Source: Fundidesulfovibrio magnetotacticus (GTDB taxonomy: Bacteria; Desulfobacterota; Desulfovibrionia; Desulfovibrionales; Desulfovibrionaceae). Taken from it: a DNA stretch of 64,000 bases. This document shows positions 1 through 9,003 of the stretch, one piece after another. The first letter of the stretch is position 1, and every line of letters starts with the position of its first letter. The stretch is from assembly GCF_013019105.1 (NCBI RefSeq), contig NZ_BLTE01000009.1, forward strand, positions 124,001 to 188,000. The letters are read 5' to 3'. A model generated the notes under the pieces. That model saw only the letters and a program-made list of their open reading frames with translations, ran no database searches and was not told where the DNA came from. A program made the translations under genes and the position numbers.

Positions 1-443
1 GTGCCGAAGGCGTCGTTGACGTACACCTCGCCCAGCTTGGCCAGGGACTTCGCGAACTCGGGGTCGCCCTTTTCCTCGCCCGCGTGGAAGCGCAGGTTCT
101 CCAGCATGAGCACCTCGCCGGACTTGAGCGCGGCGGCCATGGCCTCCACCTCGGGCCCCACGCAGTCGGGGGCGAAGGCCACGGGGCGTCCGAGCAGCTT
201 CGAAAGCCTGCGCGCCGCCGGGGCCAGGGAGAACTTGGGATCGGGCACGCCCTTGGCCTTGCCCAGATGGGAGCACAGCACCAGGGAAGCGCCCTTGGAG
301 AGGGCCAGCTCCAGGGTGGGCAGGCTGGCGGTGATGCGCCCGTCGTCGGTGATGACGCCGTCCTTCATGGGCACGTTGTAATCCACGCGGACCAGCAGGC
401 GTTTGCCTTGGATGTCCATTTCGTCCAGGAATCGCATGGGCAT
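1..443 (-). CDS. pgk: Phosphoglycerate kinase, N-terminal part (cut by window edge)
   Basis: Transfers the acyl phosphate of 1,3-bisphosphoglycerate to ADP in glycolysis (cytoplasm). About 147 residues are visible; the rest lies beyond base 1. Visible family motifs are RVDYNVP near the N-terminus (substrate binding), SHLGKAKG (a variant of the usual HLGRPKG), LENLRFHAGEEKGDPEF and VNDAFG at the cut edge. The start is the ATG at 443, preceded by AAGGAG at good spacing; an in-frame ATG two codons on is possible. rimI ends 33 bases upstream on the same strand, so the two are probably co-transcribed. Identification is secure; only completeness is unknown. Confidence 0.95.
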   Translation of the reverse strand, partial: MPMRFLDEMDIQGKRLLVRVDYNVPMKDGVITDDGRITASLPTLELALSKGASLVLCSHLGKAKGVPDPKFSLAPAARRLSKLLGRPVAFAPDCVGPEVEAMAAALKSGEVLMLENLRFHAGEEKGDPEFAKSLAKLGEVYVNDAFG

Positions 444-476
444 GGGGATGCTCCTTTGCCGTGGTGTGTAAAGCGT

Positions 477-992
477 TCAGCCGGGCTGACCGGTTTCGAA
501 TTCCAGGCGCATGACGATGGCGTCCTCGCGGTTGTCGGGGTAGTAGCCCTTGCGCACGCCCACCTCCTCGAAGCCGAAGGCCTCGTAGAGCCTGCGGGCC
601 GCCGCGTTGGAGCGCCGCACCTCCAAATACCCACGTTGAATGCCCATTTTGCGGCAAAGTTGCAACACGTGGGCGAGCATTCTCCGGCCCAGCCCCATGC
701 GCCGCAGGTCCGGGCGCACGGCGATGTTCAGAATCTCCATCTCGAAGTCCGAGGCGAAGAGCGTCAGGTAGGCGGCCAGGCCCTCGTCGTGATGCAGCCC
801 GAAGACCCGGAAGGGCGGGTTGTCCATCACGGTGCGGTACTGCTTGGCGTTCCAGGGCACGGCGAAGCAGAGCCTCTCCAGCTCCACCAGGCCAGGGATG
901 TCGGCGGGGCCAAGGCGCACGGGCGCCCCCCCGGGCAGGGGGGGGGGGCGGCGGGCGCCGGGAGGGGCGTCTTGTCCGTGGGAGCGGGTCAT
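477..992 (-). CDS. rimI: Ribosomal-protein-alanine N-acetyltransferase (GNAT)
   Basis: GNAT-fold acetyltransferase of 171 residues, probably acetylating the N-terminal alanine of ribosomal protein S18 using acetyl-CoA. The acetyl-CoA loop RRMGLGRRML follows the beta-strand MEILNIAVRPDL, and the C-terminal NAAARRLYEAFGF is typical of RimI. The first 25 residues are Pro/Arg-rich and not conserved in the family, so the true start may lie downstream; the ATG at 992 lacks a clear ribosome-binding site. It sits just upstream of pgk and tail-to-head with the Nudix gene on the other strand. RimI is the best fit, but another GNAT specificity cannot be excluded. Confidence 0.8.
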   Translation of the reverse strand: MTRSHGQDAPPGARRPPPLPGGAPVRLGPADIPGLVELERLCFAVPWNAKQYRTVMDNPPFRVFGLHHDEGLAAYLTLFASDFEMEILNIAVRPDLRRMGLGRRMLAHVLQLCRKMGIQRGYLEVRRSNAAARRLYEAFGFEEVGVRKGYYPDNREDAIVMRLEFETGQPG

Positions 993-1031
993 GGCAGGAT
1001 GGCGTCCGTCACATTGTTTGCAGGGAGTTTC

Positions 1032-1550
1032 ATGAGCACGCAGCAAGCTGGGCACGGGACCGAACTGGTGGAGGTGGTGGACCTTGCGGGCCGCCCCCTG
1101 GCCCTGGTATCGGCCTGGGAGGCGCATCGTCAATCCTTGCCGCACCGCGCGGTCCTGGTGGTGTTCGCGCCGGAGCGCGACAAGGTGCTGCTGGGCAGGC
1201 GCGCGGCATCGGCACCAGCCTTTCCCGGCCGCTGGGACCTCACCGCGCGCGGCCACGTGCGCCCGGGCGAGGCCGTGCAGGACGCCGCCCGCCGCCTGGC
1301 GGACCGCCACATGCCGGGCCTGGCCGGAGCGCCCCGGTTCCAGACGGCGCTGCCGCCCTCCCCGGCCACGGACTTCGAGGCCCTTTCGGTGTTCCGCTGC
1401 CAGGCGCGCGAGATTCCCGAAGCGGCCGGGAGCGAAACCCTGGCCGTGGACCGCGAGGCCCTGTCCCATCTGGCCCTTGAATTCCGCGACCTCCTGGCCC
1501 CCGAGGTGCTGCAGGCCTTCGAGGCGGGCATCCTCTTTCCCGGGGACTGA
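1032..1550 (+). CDS. Nudix-fold protein with a degenerate catalytic box
   Basis: A 172-residue protein resembling the isopentenyl-diphosphate-isomerase/YfcD branch of Nudix proteins: HRAVLVVF, then FPGRWDLTARGHVRPGE. The Nudix box should continue as R-E-L-x-E-E-x-G, but here it reads RRLADRHMPG, so the catalytic, metal-binding glutamates are missing. The fold looks intact through the end, where FECR-type strands (DFEALSVFRCQA) are present. The start is the ATG at 1032 with GGGAG eight bases upstream. It lies between rimI and suhB on the opposite strand. Hydrolase activity is doubtful; a binding or regulatory role is an inference. Confidence 0.75.
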   Translation: MSTQQAGHGTELVEVVDLAGRPLALVSAWEAHRQSLPHRAVLVVFAPERDKVLLGRRAASAPAFPGRWDLTARGHVRPGEAVQDAARRLADRHMPGLAGAPRFQTALPPSPATDFEALSVFRCQAREIPEAAGSETLAVDREALSHLALEFRDLLAPEVLQAFEAGILFPGD

Positions 1551-1617
1551 CCCGGCGCGGCAAGGGGAGCCCATCGCTCGTCCGGTCGCCCTGCCTCGGT
1601 CCGGTCCGTGAAACGAA

Positions 1618-1639
1618 CGCGCCGCCCGAAGGCGGCGCG
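1618..1639. terminator. GC-rich hairpin between convergent Nudix and suhB genes
   Basis: Perfect 9-bp stem CGCGCCGCC with a CGAA tetraloop. It lies between two convergent genes, so it could end transcription from both sides. No long T-run follows on the plus strand. Confidence 0.6.
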
Positions 1640-1671
1640 GATTCACGTCAACTTTCCGCAGGCCGGCCCGG

Positions 1672-2462
1672 TCAGGCCAGGAGCCCGGCGGCCGCTTCGT
1701 GCAGCGGCCCGTTGGAGGCCAGCACGGAGCGCGAACGCAGGTGGTAGGCCTGGGCGGGATCGAAGGCCGTGACGCGCCCGCCCGCCTCCTCCACCAGGAG
1801 CCATCCGGCGGCGGTGTCCCAGGGTTTGAGCCCGACCTCGTAGAACACGTCGAAGCGCCCGGCGGCCACGTAGGCCAGATCGATGGAGGCCGCGCCGGGA
1901 CGGCGCACGCCCTGGGTGTGCACGAGCATCTTTTCCAGCCAGTCCATGAGCTCGCGGATGTCCTCGCGCACGGTGTAGGGGAAGCCCGTGGCCACCAGGG
2001 CGTCCTCCAGGCGGTCCACGGCGGAGACGGCCAGGGGGCTGGCGTTAAGGAAGGCCCCGCCGCCCGCCACGGCGTGGAAGGTCTCGCCCAGGGCCGGGGC
2101 GTGCACGATGCCCAGCACGCTTTTCCCGCCCATCCACAGGGCCACGGACGTGGCCACGAAGGGCAGACGGTGGGCGAAATTGGTGGTGCCGTCCAGGGGG
2201 TCCACGATCCAGGTCAGTTCTCCGGGGTCGAGGCTAGCGGCCGATTCCTCGCCCAGGAACGTGGAACCGGGCAGCAGGCGCGAGAGGCTCTCCTTGAGGG
2301 CCTCCTCCACGGCCAGGTCGGTCTCGGTGACGAGATCGATGCGCCCCTTGCGGCGCACGTCGCTGGGGGCGTCCCAGTTGTTCAGGACGATGCGCCCGGC
2401 GTCGGCCACGGCGGCCAGGGCGTCGCCGACCAGGAGGGCGAGGTCTTGGGCGTCGAGTCGCA

Positions 2463-2463
<1 letters not shown>
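1672..2463 (-). CDS. suhB: Inositol monophosphatase family protein (SuhB-like)
   Basis: Mg2+-dependent sugar-phosphate phosphatase of 263 residues; in bacteria this family hydrolyses inositol-1-phosphate or acts in rRNA transcription complexes. Metal-binding motifs are all visible: GEES (first Glu), IVDPLDGTTNFAHRLP (about residues 85-100) and WDTAAGWLLVEEAGG near the C-terminus. Its ATG at 2463 overlaps the mreB stop codon (TGATG), so translation is probably coupled to mreB. SuhB is the likely name, but related 3'(2'),5'-bisphosphate or fructose-bisphosphate phosphatases share these motifs. Confidence 0.88.
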
Positions 2464-3488
<1,025 letters not shown>

Positions 3489-3558
3489 GCGAGGCCCGTT
3501 GCTTGAGAGTTGGAACCATTCGGAACCGTCAGGTTCTACGGCCAGGGCGAAAAAATGT

Positions 3559-4515
3559 CTACGCCCCTCGTTTGGCCAGGCGGGCCTTCAGGTGCAGATT
3601 CTCCAGAAACAGGGAGAGTTGCGCCGCCACGGCGGCGGCGAATTCCTTGAGCTGCTCCCCGGCCGCCTCCTCGCGCCCGGCGAACACCAGCACGGCCCGC
3701 GTGGCCCGGCCGTAGCCCACCGGCTGGCAGACCACGCTGCGGAACACCGGCGCCGAGGCCTGTGCCCCGAAAAGACGGGCCGGAGTGGTGTCGCCATCCA
3801 GGGCGTGGACAGGAGCCGCGTTCTTGAACACCCAGCCGATCATCCCCCCGCCCAGGGGGAACGAGGCCGGGGCGGAGTGGGCGAAGAGCGGCTGGCTCGC
3901 GCCTTCCACGAAGAACGTGCCGGACTTCTCGTCGCCCACGGCCAGGAAGCAATGCCCCAGCCCCGTGGCGCGCGAGGCCAGTCCCAGCAGTTCGCGCAGG
4001 AAGTCGGCCCATTTGGGATGTTTCCAGGGAAGCGTGGCCATCTGGCGCTGGGCCTCGCTGAGCCTGGCCTCCAGGGCGTCTGCGGCAAGGTGGTCGCGCT
4101 CCAGGTAGAGCGTGGAGACGAGCCGGGCGAACTCGGCCAGGATCTTCTGGTCCTTGTCCCCGAAGCCGTGGATCTTCTTGGAATCCAGGCAGAGCGCCCC
4201 GGCCATGCCCTCCAGGGGCACGCCCAGGAAGGCCCTGATCTCGCTCTCGGCGCTGCCCGCGTAGTAGCCCAGCACGCCGCGCTTCTGGTCGAAGTTGCTG
4301 ATCACCAGGGGTTTGCCCTCGCGCACGATCCAGCCCGTGAGCCCCTGGCCCGGCGAGAGGACCATGCCCTGGCGCACGTCGTCGCCAAGGCTGAAGGAGG
4401 CGGCCAGGCGGCAGTCCGGAGAGCCCGGCACGGGCAGGAAGAGCACCGCAGAGTAGCTGTCGAAGACGTTGCAGACCAGCTGGAGAACCCGCGAGAAGAC
4501 ATCCTGGCGGGACAT
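3559..4515 (-). CDS. Protein with two GAF domains
   Basis: A 318-residue soluble protein with two GAF-type sensory domains, about residues 5-140 and 170-310. The first contains GQGLTGWIVREGKPLVISNF, the second GGGMIGWVFKNAAPVHALDG, both the usual GAF core. There is no output domain (no kinase, GGDEF or HTH), so it may act as a partner or ligand-binding sensor. It starts two bases after the stop of the small Cys-rich gene and is probably co-transcribed with it. The ligand is unknown; mreB downstream may be only a positional neighbour. Confidence 0.8.
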   Translation of the reverse strand: MSRQDVFSRVLQLVCNVFDSYSAVLFLPVPGSPDCRLAASFSLGDDVRQGMVLSPGQGLTGWIVREGKPLVISNFDQKRGVLGYYAGSAESEIRAFLGVPLEGMAGALCLDSKKIHGFGDKDQKILAEFARLVSTLYLERDHLAADALEARLSEAQRQMATLPWKHPKWADFLRELLGLASRATGLGHCFLAVGDEKSGTFFVEGASQPLFAHSAPASFPLGGGMIGWVFKNAAPVHALDGDTTPARLFGAQASAPVFRSVVCQPVGYGRATRAVLVFAGREEAAGEQLKEFAAAVAAQLSLFLENLHLKARLAKRGA

Positions 4516-4516
4516 G

Positions 4517-4720
4517 TCAGCCTTTGCGGCAGCTCAGGAAGAAGGCGACGGAACGATCGAAACTCTTTTCCTGTTCGGCGGTGAAATAGCAGGCGGGGAG
4601 CTGGTCCTTGGCGCGGTGGTGGGCCACGCACTGGCAGCAGTTCCCGTGGCGGGGGCAGCCCGGATAGGTGCAGGGACAGTCGGCGGCTCCCGAGGCCTGT
4701 CTGGCGCAGGCTTCGCTCAT
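4517..4720 (-). CDS. Small Cys-rich protein (DUF6485-like)
   Basis: A 67-residue protein whose N-terminal half holds eight cysteines (CPCTYPGCPRHGNCCQCVAHH), followed by LPACYF and a final Cys near the C-terminus. The pattern suggests a metal or Fe-S binding site. It matches the DUF6485 type of short proteins common in anaerobes, whose function is not known to me. AAGGAG lies at good spacing before the ATG at 4720. Its stop is one base from the start of the GAF protein, so the two form an operon. Confidence 0.75.
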   Translation of the reverse strand: MSEACARQASGAADCPCTYPGCPRHGNCCQCVAHHRAKDQLPACYFTAEQEKSFDRSVAFFLSCRKG

Positions 4721-4757
4721 GGCGTGGCTCCTTGGCTCTGCTTCTGGTTTCCCCACC

Positions 4758-4786
4758 TTGACAGAGCGGGGAAAAGCATTTGATAT
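4758..4786 (+). promoter_or_regulatory. Candidate sigma-70 promoter
   Basis: Perfect -35 TTGACA (4758-4763), a 17-base spacer and a weak -10 TGATAT (4781-4786). It would give a leader of about 135 bases for the gene starting at 4928. The -10 matches poorly, so this is only a candidate. Confidence 0.35.
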
Positions 4787-4927
4787 GGAAATCTTTGGGC
4801 AGCAAGGGGGCACGGACACCGCGTCCCGACCTCTTCCCGCGCCCAGGGTGGTAGCCCAAACCGGGCCGTTTGGAAAGACGCCCGGCCAGACCCGAGAACG
4901 CCAACCGCTGCGAACCGGAGACCCGCG

Positions 4928-6667
4928 ATGTCCTTCAACTGGGAACAGGCCTTCTGCGACGCCACAGGCCCGAGCGGCTTCGCCGCGCGCGCACGCGACG
5001 TGAAGAACGGCGACCTCCTGGCCCTCAAGGACTTCCTCGACCTGGTGCACGCCAAGCACGCCCTCCTGGAGCCCTACTTCACCACCAAGAACTACCCCGT
5101 GGTGGAAAACCGCGAGCTGCTCCCTTCCTTCGAGGTGGACCTCTACGAATACAAGGAGCTCCCGGGCTTCTCCATGGTGGTCCTGCCCAGGCGGCTGGCC
5201 TATTTCCAGGAAATCTTCCAGTACGACATCCTCCACTCCCCGGAGAGCGTCCCCGAGGCCGAACGCAAGGCCAACCCCGCCCTGGCCGAGCGCATCCGGC
5301 AGACCAACCTGAACGCCCTCACCCTGCGCATCCCCAAGCAGGACCAGGACCGCTTCCGCCAGCGCCACCAGGGCGCGGACATCACCTCCCTGGAGAACTA
5401 CCCGGAGCTTTTGCCAACCCTGCTGCACATGGAGCGCGCCCACGTGCTGGCCCTGGACTCCGCCGACCGTTTCACCCTGGCCGGGGTCTACAGCTCGTTC
5501 CCCTCCTACCTGGACACGGAACTCAAGCAGTTCGGCCTGCGCATCGGCAAGTTCAAGGCCGGGGACGACGCGCTCTACGAGCGCAACCGCCTTTTCGTCT
5601 ACCAGTTCCTCATGGAGCTCTACGGCTTCCCCATCGTCTCCGAGCGGCGCACCTCCGCCGCCATGTTCGCCCGCAGGCTCCACCGCTCCGGCGAAAGCTT
5701 CCTGGTGCGCGTGCTGGGCCAGTCCGACCGCACCATCACCACGCTCTATTCCCATCCCGACGCCAAGCACTACCCCCGCGTGGAGAAGCTCGCCCTGGTG
5801 AGCGTGCACGAACACTTCAAGGACACCGTGAAGCTCCTGCGCGAAGGCGGCTACTTCGTCGACGAGGAGCGCCGCGTGGTGGTGCTGCGCGTGGTCTACA
5901 ACCAGCACAAGTACGACCCGGACAACGTGCGGCAGGACCGCGCCCTCTCCGTGGTGCGCCAGGAAGTCCTCCACCCCGTCACCGGGGTGGCCCTCTCGGG
6001 CCTGAACATCATCAAGGACTCCTACTCCATGTTCCTGCGCCTGAACGACATCGTGCGCGGGGAGTACCACGGCAGGGTGGTCTACAAGCGCCACGAGATC
6101 GTGGAGGGCACCGAGACCGACGAGAAGCGCCTGAAGTTCCTCCACTGCTGGCTCACCAAACACCAGCGCAGGATCATCAGCTACTCCGACGATTTCTACG
6201 CCAACGTGGTCAAGGTGCTCGACGGCTACCTGCTCTCGCCCGACAACTACGAGCGCTTCACCCCCATGCGCGGGCTCCATCAGGAAGTGTGGAGCAAATA
6301 CAGCTACATCCAGCAGGCCCGCAAGGTAAAGACCCTCGAAGACCTCCTGGGACGCCGCCTGCGGGGCCAGAAACTCTCGTACCTGGCCATGCTCTCGCAG
6401 TTCACCGAGATCGTCTCCGACCTCAAGTTCGAGATGGCCAACTACTTCCACGAACTCGTGGAACGCGTCCTCAAGATGGGTGACACCCTCCTGCAGGACC
6501 GCTACATCCAGAAGAACTTCGTGGGCCGCAAGGACGAGGAACTCTCCCCCTACGGCCAGCAGATCAAGAAAATGTACGCCAGGCTCGTCTCGCTCCTCGA
6601 CGAGTTCGAGCGCATCCGCAAGCTGCGCACCGAACCGCCCCGCGCGCAGCAAGCCGTCACCCTCTAA
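4928..6667 (+). CDS. Unrecognised 579-residue protein upstream of gcvT
   Basis: I do not recognise a domain in this protein. It is soluble and highly charged, with no signal peptide, membrane segment or nucleotide-binding loop. It looks mostly helical and rich in Arg, Tyr and Phe; a Tyr/His-rich core (VVYNQHKYDPDNVRQDRA) sits near residues 320-340. The C-terminal 100 residues (ANYFHELVERVLKMGDTLLQ onward) look like an amphipathic helical region. The start at 4928 has CCGGAG upstream. gcvT follows after 20 bases in the same direction, so they are probably one transcript. It is clearly a real gene because codon structure is uniform across 1.7 kb. Confidence 0.8.
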   Translation: MSFNWEQAFCDATGPSGFAARARDVKNGDLLALKDFLDLVHAKHALLEPYFTTKNYPVVENRELLPSFEVDLYEYKELPGFSMVVLPRRLAYFQEIFQYDILHSPESVPEAERKANPALAERIRQTNLNALTLRIPKQDQDRFRQRHQGADITSLENYPELLPTLLHMERAHVLALDSADRFTLAGVYSSFPSYLDTELKQFGLRIGKFKAGDDALYERNRLFVYQFLMELYGFPIVSERRTSAAMFARRLHRSGESFLVRVLGQSDRTITTLYSHPDAKHYPRVEKLALVSVHEHFKDTVKLLREGGYFVDEERRVVVLRVVYNQHKYDPDNVRQDRALSVVRQEVLHPVTGVALSGLNIIKDSYSMFLRLNDIVRGEYHGRVVYKRHEIVEGTETDEKRLKFLHCWLTKHQRRIISYSDDFYANVVKVLDGYLLSPDNYERFTPMRGLHQEVWSKYSYIQQARKVKTLEDLLGRRLRGQKLSYLAMLSQFTEIVSDLKFEMANYFHELVERVLKMGDTLLQDRYIQKNFVGRKDEELSPYGQQIKKMYARLVSLLDEFERIRKLRTEPPRAQQAVTL

Positions 6668-6687
6668 TCCCCCTACGGAGTCGCCCT

Positions 6688-7773
6688 GTGGAAACGCTCC
6701 TCGTCACCCCGCTCAACGCCTGGCACAAGGCCCACGGCGCCAAGATGGTCCCCTTCGCCGGATGGGAGATGCCCGTCCAGTACTCCGGCATCATCGCCGA
6801 ACACGGCCACTGCCGCACCCGGGCCGCCATCTTCGACATCTGCCACATGGGCGAATTCAGCCTCAAAGGCCCGGGCGCGAAGAACGCCCTGGCCGCCGCC
6901 GTCACCCAGAACCTGGACACCCTCGCCCCCGGCAAGTGCCGCTACGGCTTCCTGCTCAACGAGCAGGGCGGCGTGCTGGACGACCTCATCGTCTACCGCA
7001 TAGCCGACGAGGAGTTCATGCTCGTGGTCAACGGCGCCTGCACCGCTTCGGACTTCGCCACCATCAAAGGCCGCCTCCCCGCCGGACTCGCCTTCGCCGA
7101 CATCTCCGACAACACCGCCAAGATCGACCTCCAGGGCCCCAAGTCCTTCGAGGTGCTCGCCCGCGTCCTCCCCGGCGAATGGAACACCCTGGGCTACTTC
7201 AGCTTCCGCAAGACCGCCTTCGACGGCGCGGAAATCATCGTCAGCCGCACCGGCTACACCGGCGAACTGGGCTACGAGTTCTACCTGCCCGCCGACAAGG
7301 CCCAGGCCCTCTGGGAAAAACTCGCCGCCGACCCCGAAGTGCTCCCCGCCGGACTCGGCGCGCGCGACACCCTGCGCCTGGAAATGGGCTACCCCCTCTA
7401 CGGGCAGGACCTCGACACCGAACACACCCCCGCCGAGGCCGGCTACGACGGCATGCTCGGCTCCGCCGCACCCTTCACCGGCAAGGCCCGCGCCTTCGAC
7501 GTGCGTCGCAAGCTCGTCGCCCTCTCCATCGAAGGACGCCGCAGCGCCCGGCACCACGACAAAGTGCTCGACGGCAACGGCAAGGAAGTGGGCGTGGTGA
7601 CAAGCGGCTCCTTCTCCCCCACCCTGGGACACTCCATCGCCCTGGCCTACCTGGATGCCCAGGCCGCCGAGGCCGACGGCTTCACCGTCCAGGCCGCCAA
7701 GGCGCAACTGCCCGCCAAGAAGGTGGACCTGCCCTTCTACAAAGGCGGCACCGCCCGGGCCAAGCTGAGCTGA
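6688..7773 (+). CDS. gcvT: Glycine cleavage system aminomethyltransferase (T-protein)
   Basis: Transfers the methylene group from the aminomethyl-lipoyl H-protein to tetrahydrofolate, releasing ammonia. The 361-residue protein has the normal T-protein length. FDICHMGEFSLKGPGA, GVLDDLIVYR (containing the catalytic Asp), the folate-binding region SRTGYTGELGYEFYL and LRLEMGYPLYGQDLD are all present. The start is a GTG at 6688, with CGGAG a few bases before it; no better ATG exists. gcvH and gcvP are not nearby. The only linked gene is the unrecognised protein upstream. Confidence 0.95.
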   Translation: METLLVTPLNAWHKAHGAKMVPFAGWEMPVQYSGIIAEHGHCRTRAAIFDICHMGEFSLKGPGAKNALAAAVTQNLDTLAPGKCRYGFLLNEQGGVLDDLIVYRIADEEFMLVVNGACTASDFATIKGRLPAGLAFADISDNTAKIDLQGPKSFEVLARVLPGEWNTLGYFSFRKTAFDGAEIIVSRTGYTGELGYEFYLPADKAQALWEKLAADPEVLPAGLGARDTLRLEMGYPLYGQDLDTEHTPAEAGYDGMLGSAAPFTGKARAFDVRRKLVALSIEGRRSARHHDKVLDGNGKEVGVVTSGSFSPTLGHSIALAYLDAQAAEADGFTVQAAKAQLPAKKVDLPFYKGGTARAKLS

Positions 7774-7804
7774 GCGCCGCGGGAGCCCATGGCGCGTGCG
7801 GCAG

Positions 7805-7953
7805 GCCGTCGGGGAAGAGCCTCCGGCGGCCAAAGGGCTACGCCCTTTGGAATCCCTTTCCGCTTCGCGTCGATGAGCGATACGACAGCTGCGGGACGGC
7901 GGGCCGTCGGGGAAGAACCGTCGGCGGGCAAAGGGCTGCGCCCTGGAAATCCA
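7805..7953 (+). repeat. Pair of imperfect direct repeats with hairpins
   Basis: Two copies of a ~50-bp unit, 7805-7857 and 7902-7953. Each begins GGCCGTCGGGGAAGA and contains an AAAGGGCT-GCCCT hairpin. A related core (CTCCGGCGGC followed by a GGGGC hairpin) recurs at 22921-22953. They lie in the 480-base gap between gcvT and rsmE, where I see no gene. Confidence 0.7.
7830..7850 (+). terminator. Hairpin after gcvT
   Basis: Perfect 9-bp stem CCAAAGGGC with loop TAC, inside the first repeat unit, 57 bases after the gcvT stop. No long T-run follows, so termination efficiency is uncertain. Confidence 0.5.
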
Positions 7954-8256
7954 GCGTTGCTTCGCCGTGTTGGCCTGCGTTTCCGGCAGGGGCCCTACGC
8001 GCGGGCAGGGCGGGACCGGCTGGAGAACCCCGCGTGGCCGCGCCGCATGGCGCGAGGGGCCGGGGCCGCGGCTCGGTTCCAAAGGCGCGCGCAACTTGTC
8101 CGCGCATGCGTAGCACGACCCGTATGCCGTACCGGCGCACGAAACAGTTCACGCGTCCCTGCCGCCCGCAGGGGATTGCCCGGCGCGCCCTGAGGCCGCC
8201 ATGGATTGATCGTGCGGACGCTCCGCGCCGACACCCACAACCAACCACCAACCGCC

Positions 8257-9003
8257 ATGGCAAGACTCGACACGTTCCACATCCCGCCTGAGGCCTGGGG
8301 GGCTCCGTTCCGCCTGGAGGGCGACGAGGCGCGGCATCTCGCCAAGGTGTTGCGGCTCGGCCCGGGCGCGCGGGTGCGCTGTTTCGACGGCGCGGGGCGG
8401 GAGGGCCTGTTCCGGGTGGTCTGCGTGCGCGGCGGCGTGGAGCTGGAGCAGGAGTCGGAGCAGTACTCGGCTCCTTCCGGCGGCGCGTGGCTGGCGTTGG
8501 GCTGGAACAAGTCGGCGCGTCGCGGCTGGTTGTTGGAGAAGGCGGTGGAGCTGGGCTGCGGCGGCATCCTGTTCTGGGAGGCGTCGCGCAGCCAGGGCGG
8601 CATGCCCGCCGAGCCCAAGGAGAGCTGGCGCGCGCAGCTGGTGGCGGGGGCCAAGCAGTGCGGGAGCGTCTGGCTGCCTGAGCTGGAGATGGTCTCCGGC
8701 GGGGCCTCGGGGCTTGCGGAACGCTGCGGGGCGATCGAGGGCAAGTACCTGGCGTGGGAGTCCCGGGGGGTGTCGCGGGGGCTGGGCCTTGAAGACTTGA
8801 CCGGGCATGGCGGACGTGTTTTCGTGATCGGCCCCGAGGGCGGTCTGACGGACCCGGAGGCCGACGTGCTGCGGAACGCCGGATTCCGGGCCGTGACCCT
8901 GGGTCCCCGGCCGCTGCGCTGGGAAACGGCTTCGCTGTTGTGTCTGGGCCTTGCCTGGTGGGCAACGTCGTCTGGTGGTCCATCAACGGGCGGAATGCGA
9001 TGA
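8257..9003 (+). CDS. rsmE: 16S rRNA m3U1498 methyltransferase
   Basis: SPOUT-class methyltransferase (248 residues) that methylates N3 of U1498 in 16S rRNA. The N-terminal PUA-like part (about 1-75) contains FRLEGDEARHLAKVLRLGPG. The SPOUT domain ends in the knot motif FVIGPEGGLTDPEADVLRNAG and LGPRPLRWETA, which hold the SAM site. The start is taken at the ATG at 8257, before MARLDTFHIP. It lacks a clear ribosome-binding site, and an upstream TTG in frame is less likely. The stop overlaps the cyclase start as ATGA, so the two genes are translationally coupled. Confidence 0.92.
   Translation: MARLDTFHIPPEAWGAPFRLEGDEARHLAKVLRLGPGARVRCFDGAGREGLFRVVCVRGGVELEQESEQYSAPSGGAWLALGWNKSARRGWLLEKAVELGCGGILFWEASRSQGGMPAEPKESWRAQLVAGAKQCGSVWLPELEMVSGGASGLAERCGAIEGKYLAWESRGVSRGLGLEDLTGHGGRVFVIGPEGGLTDPEADVLRNAGFRAVTLGPRPLRWETASLLCLGLAWWATSSGGPSTGGMR

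Noticed and set aside
4517-6652. Minus-strand extension of the small Cys-rich gene to about 700 residues
   Set aside because: The upstream part is antisense to the 579-residue gene; a clear AAGGAG precedes the ATG at 4720.
6560-6690. Glycine riboswitch before gcvT
   Set aside because: The gap is only 20 bases and shows no tandem aptamer.
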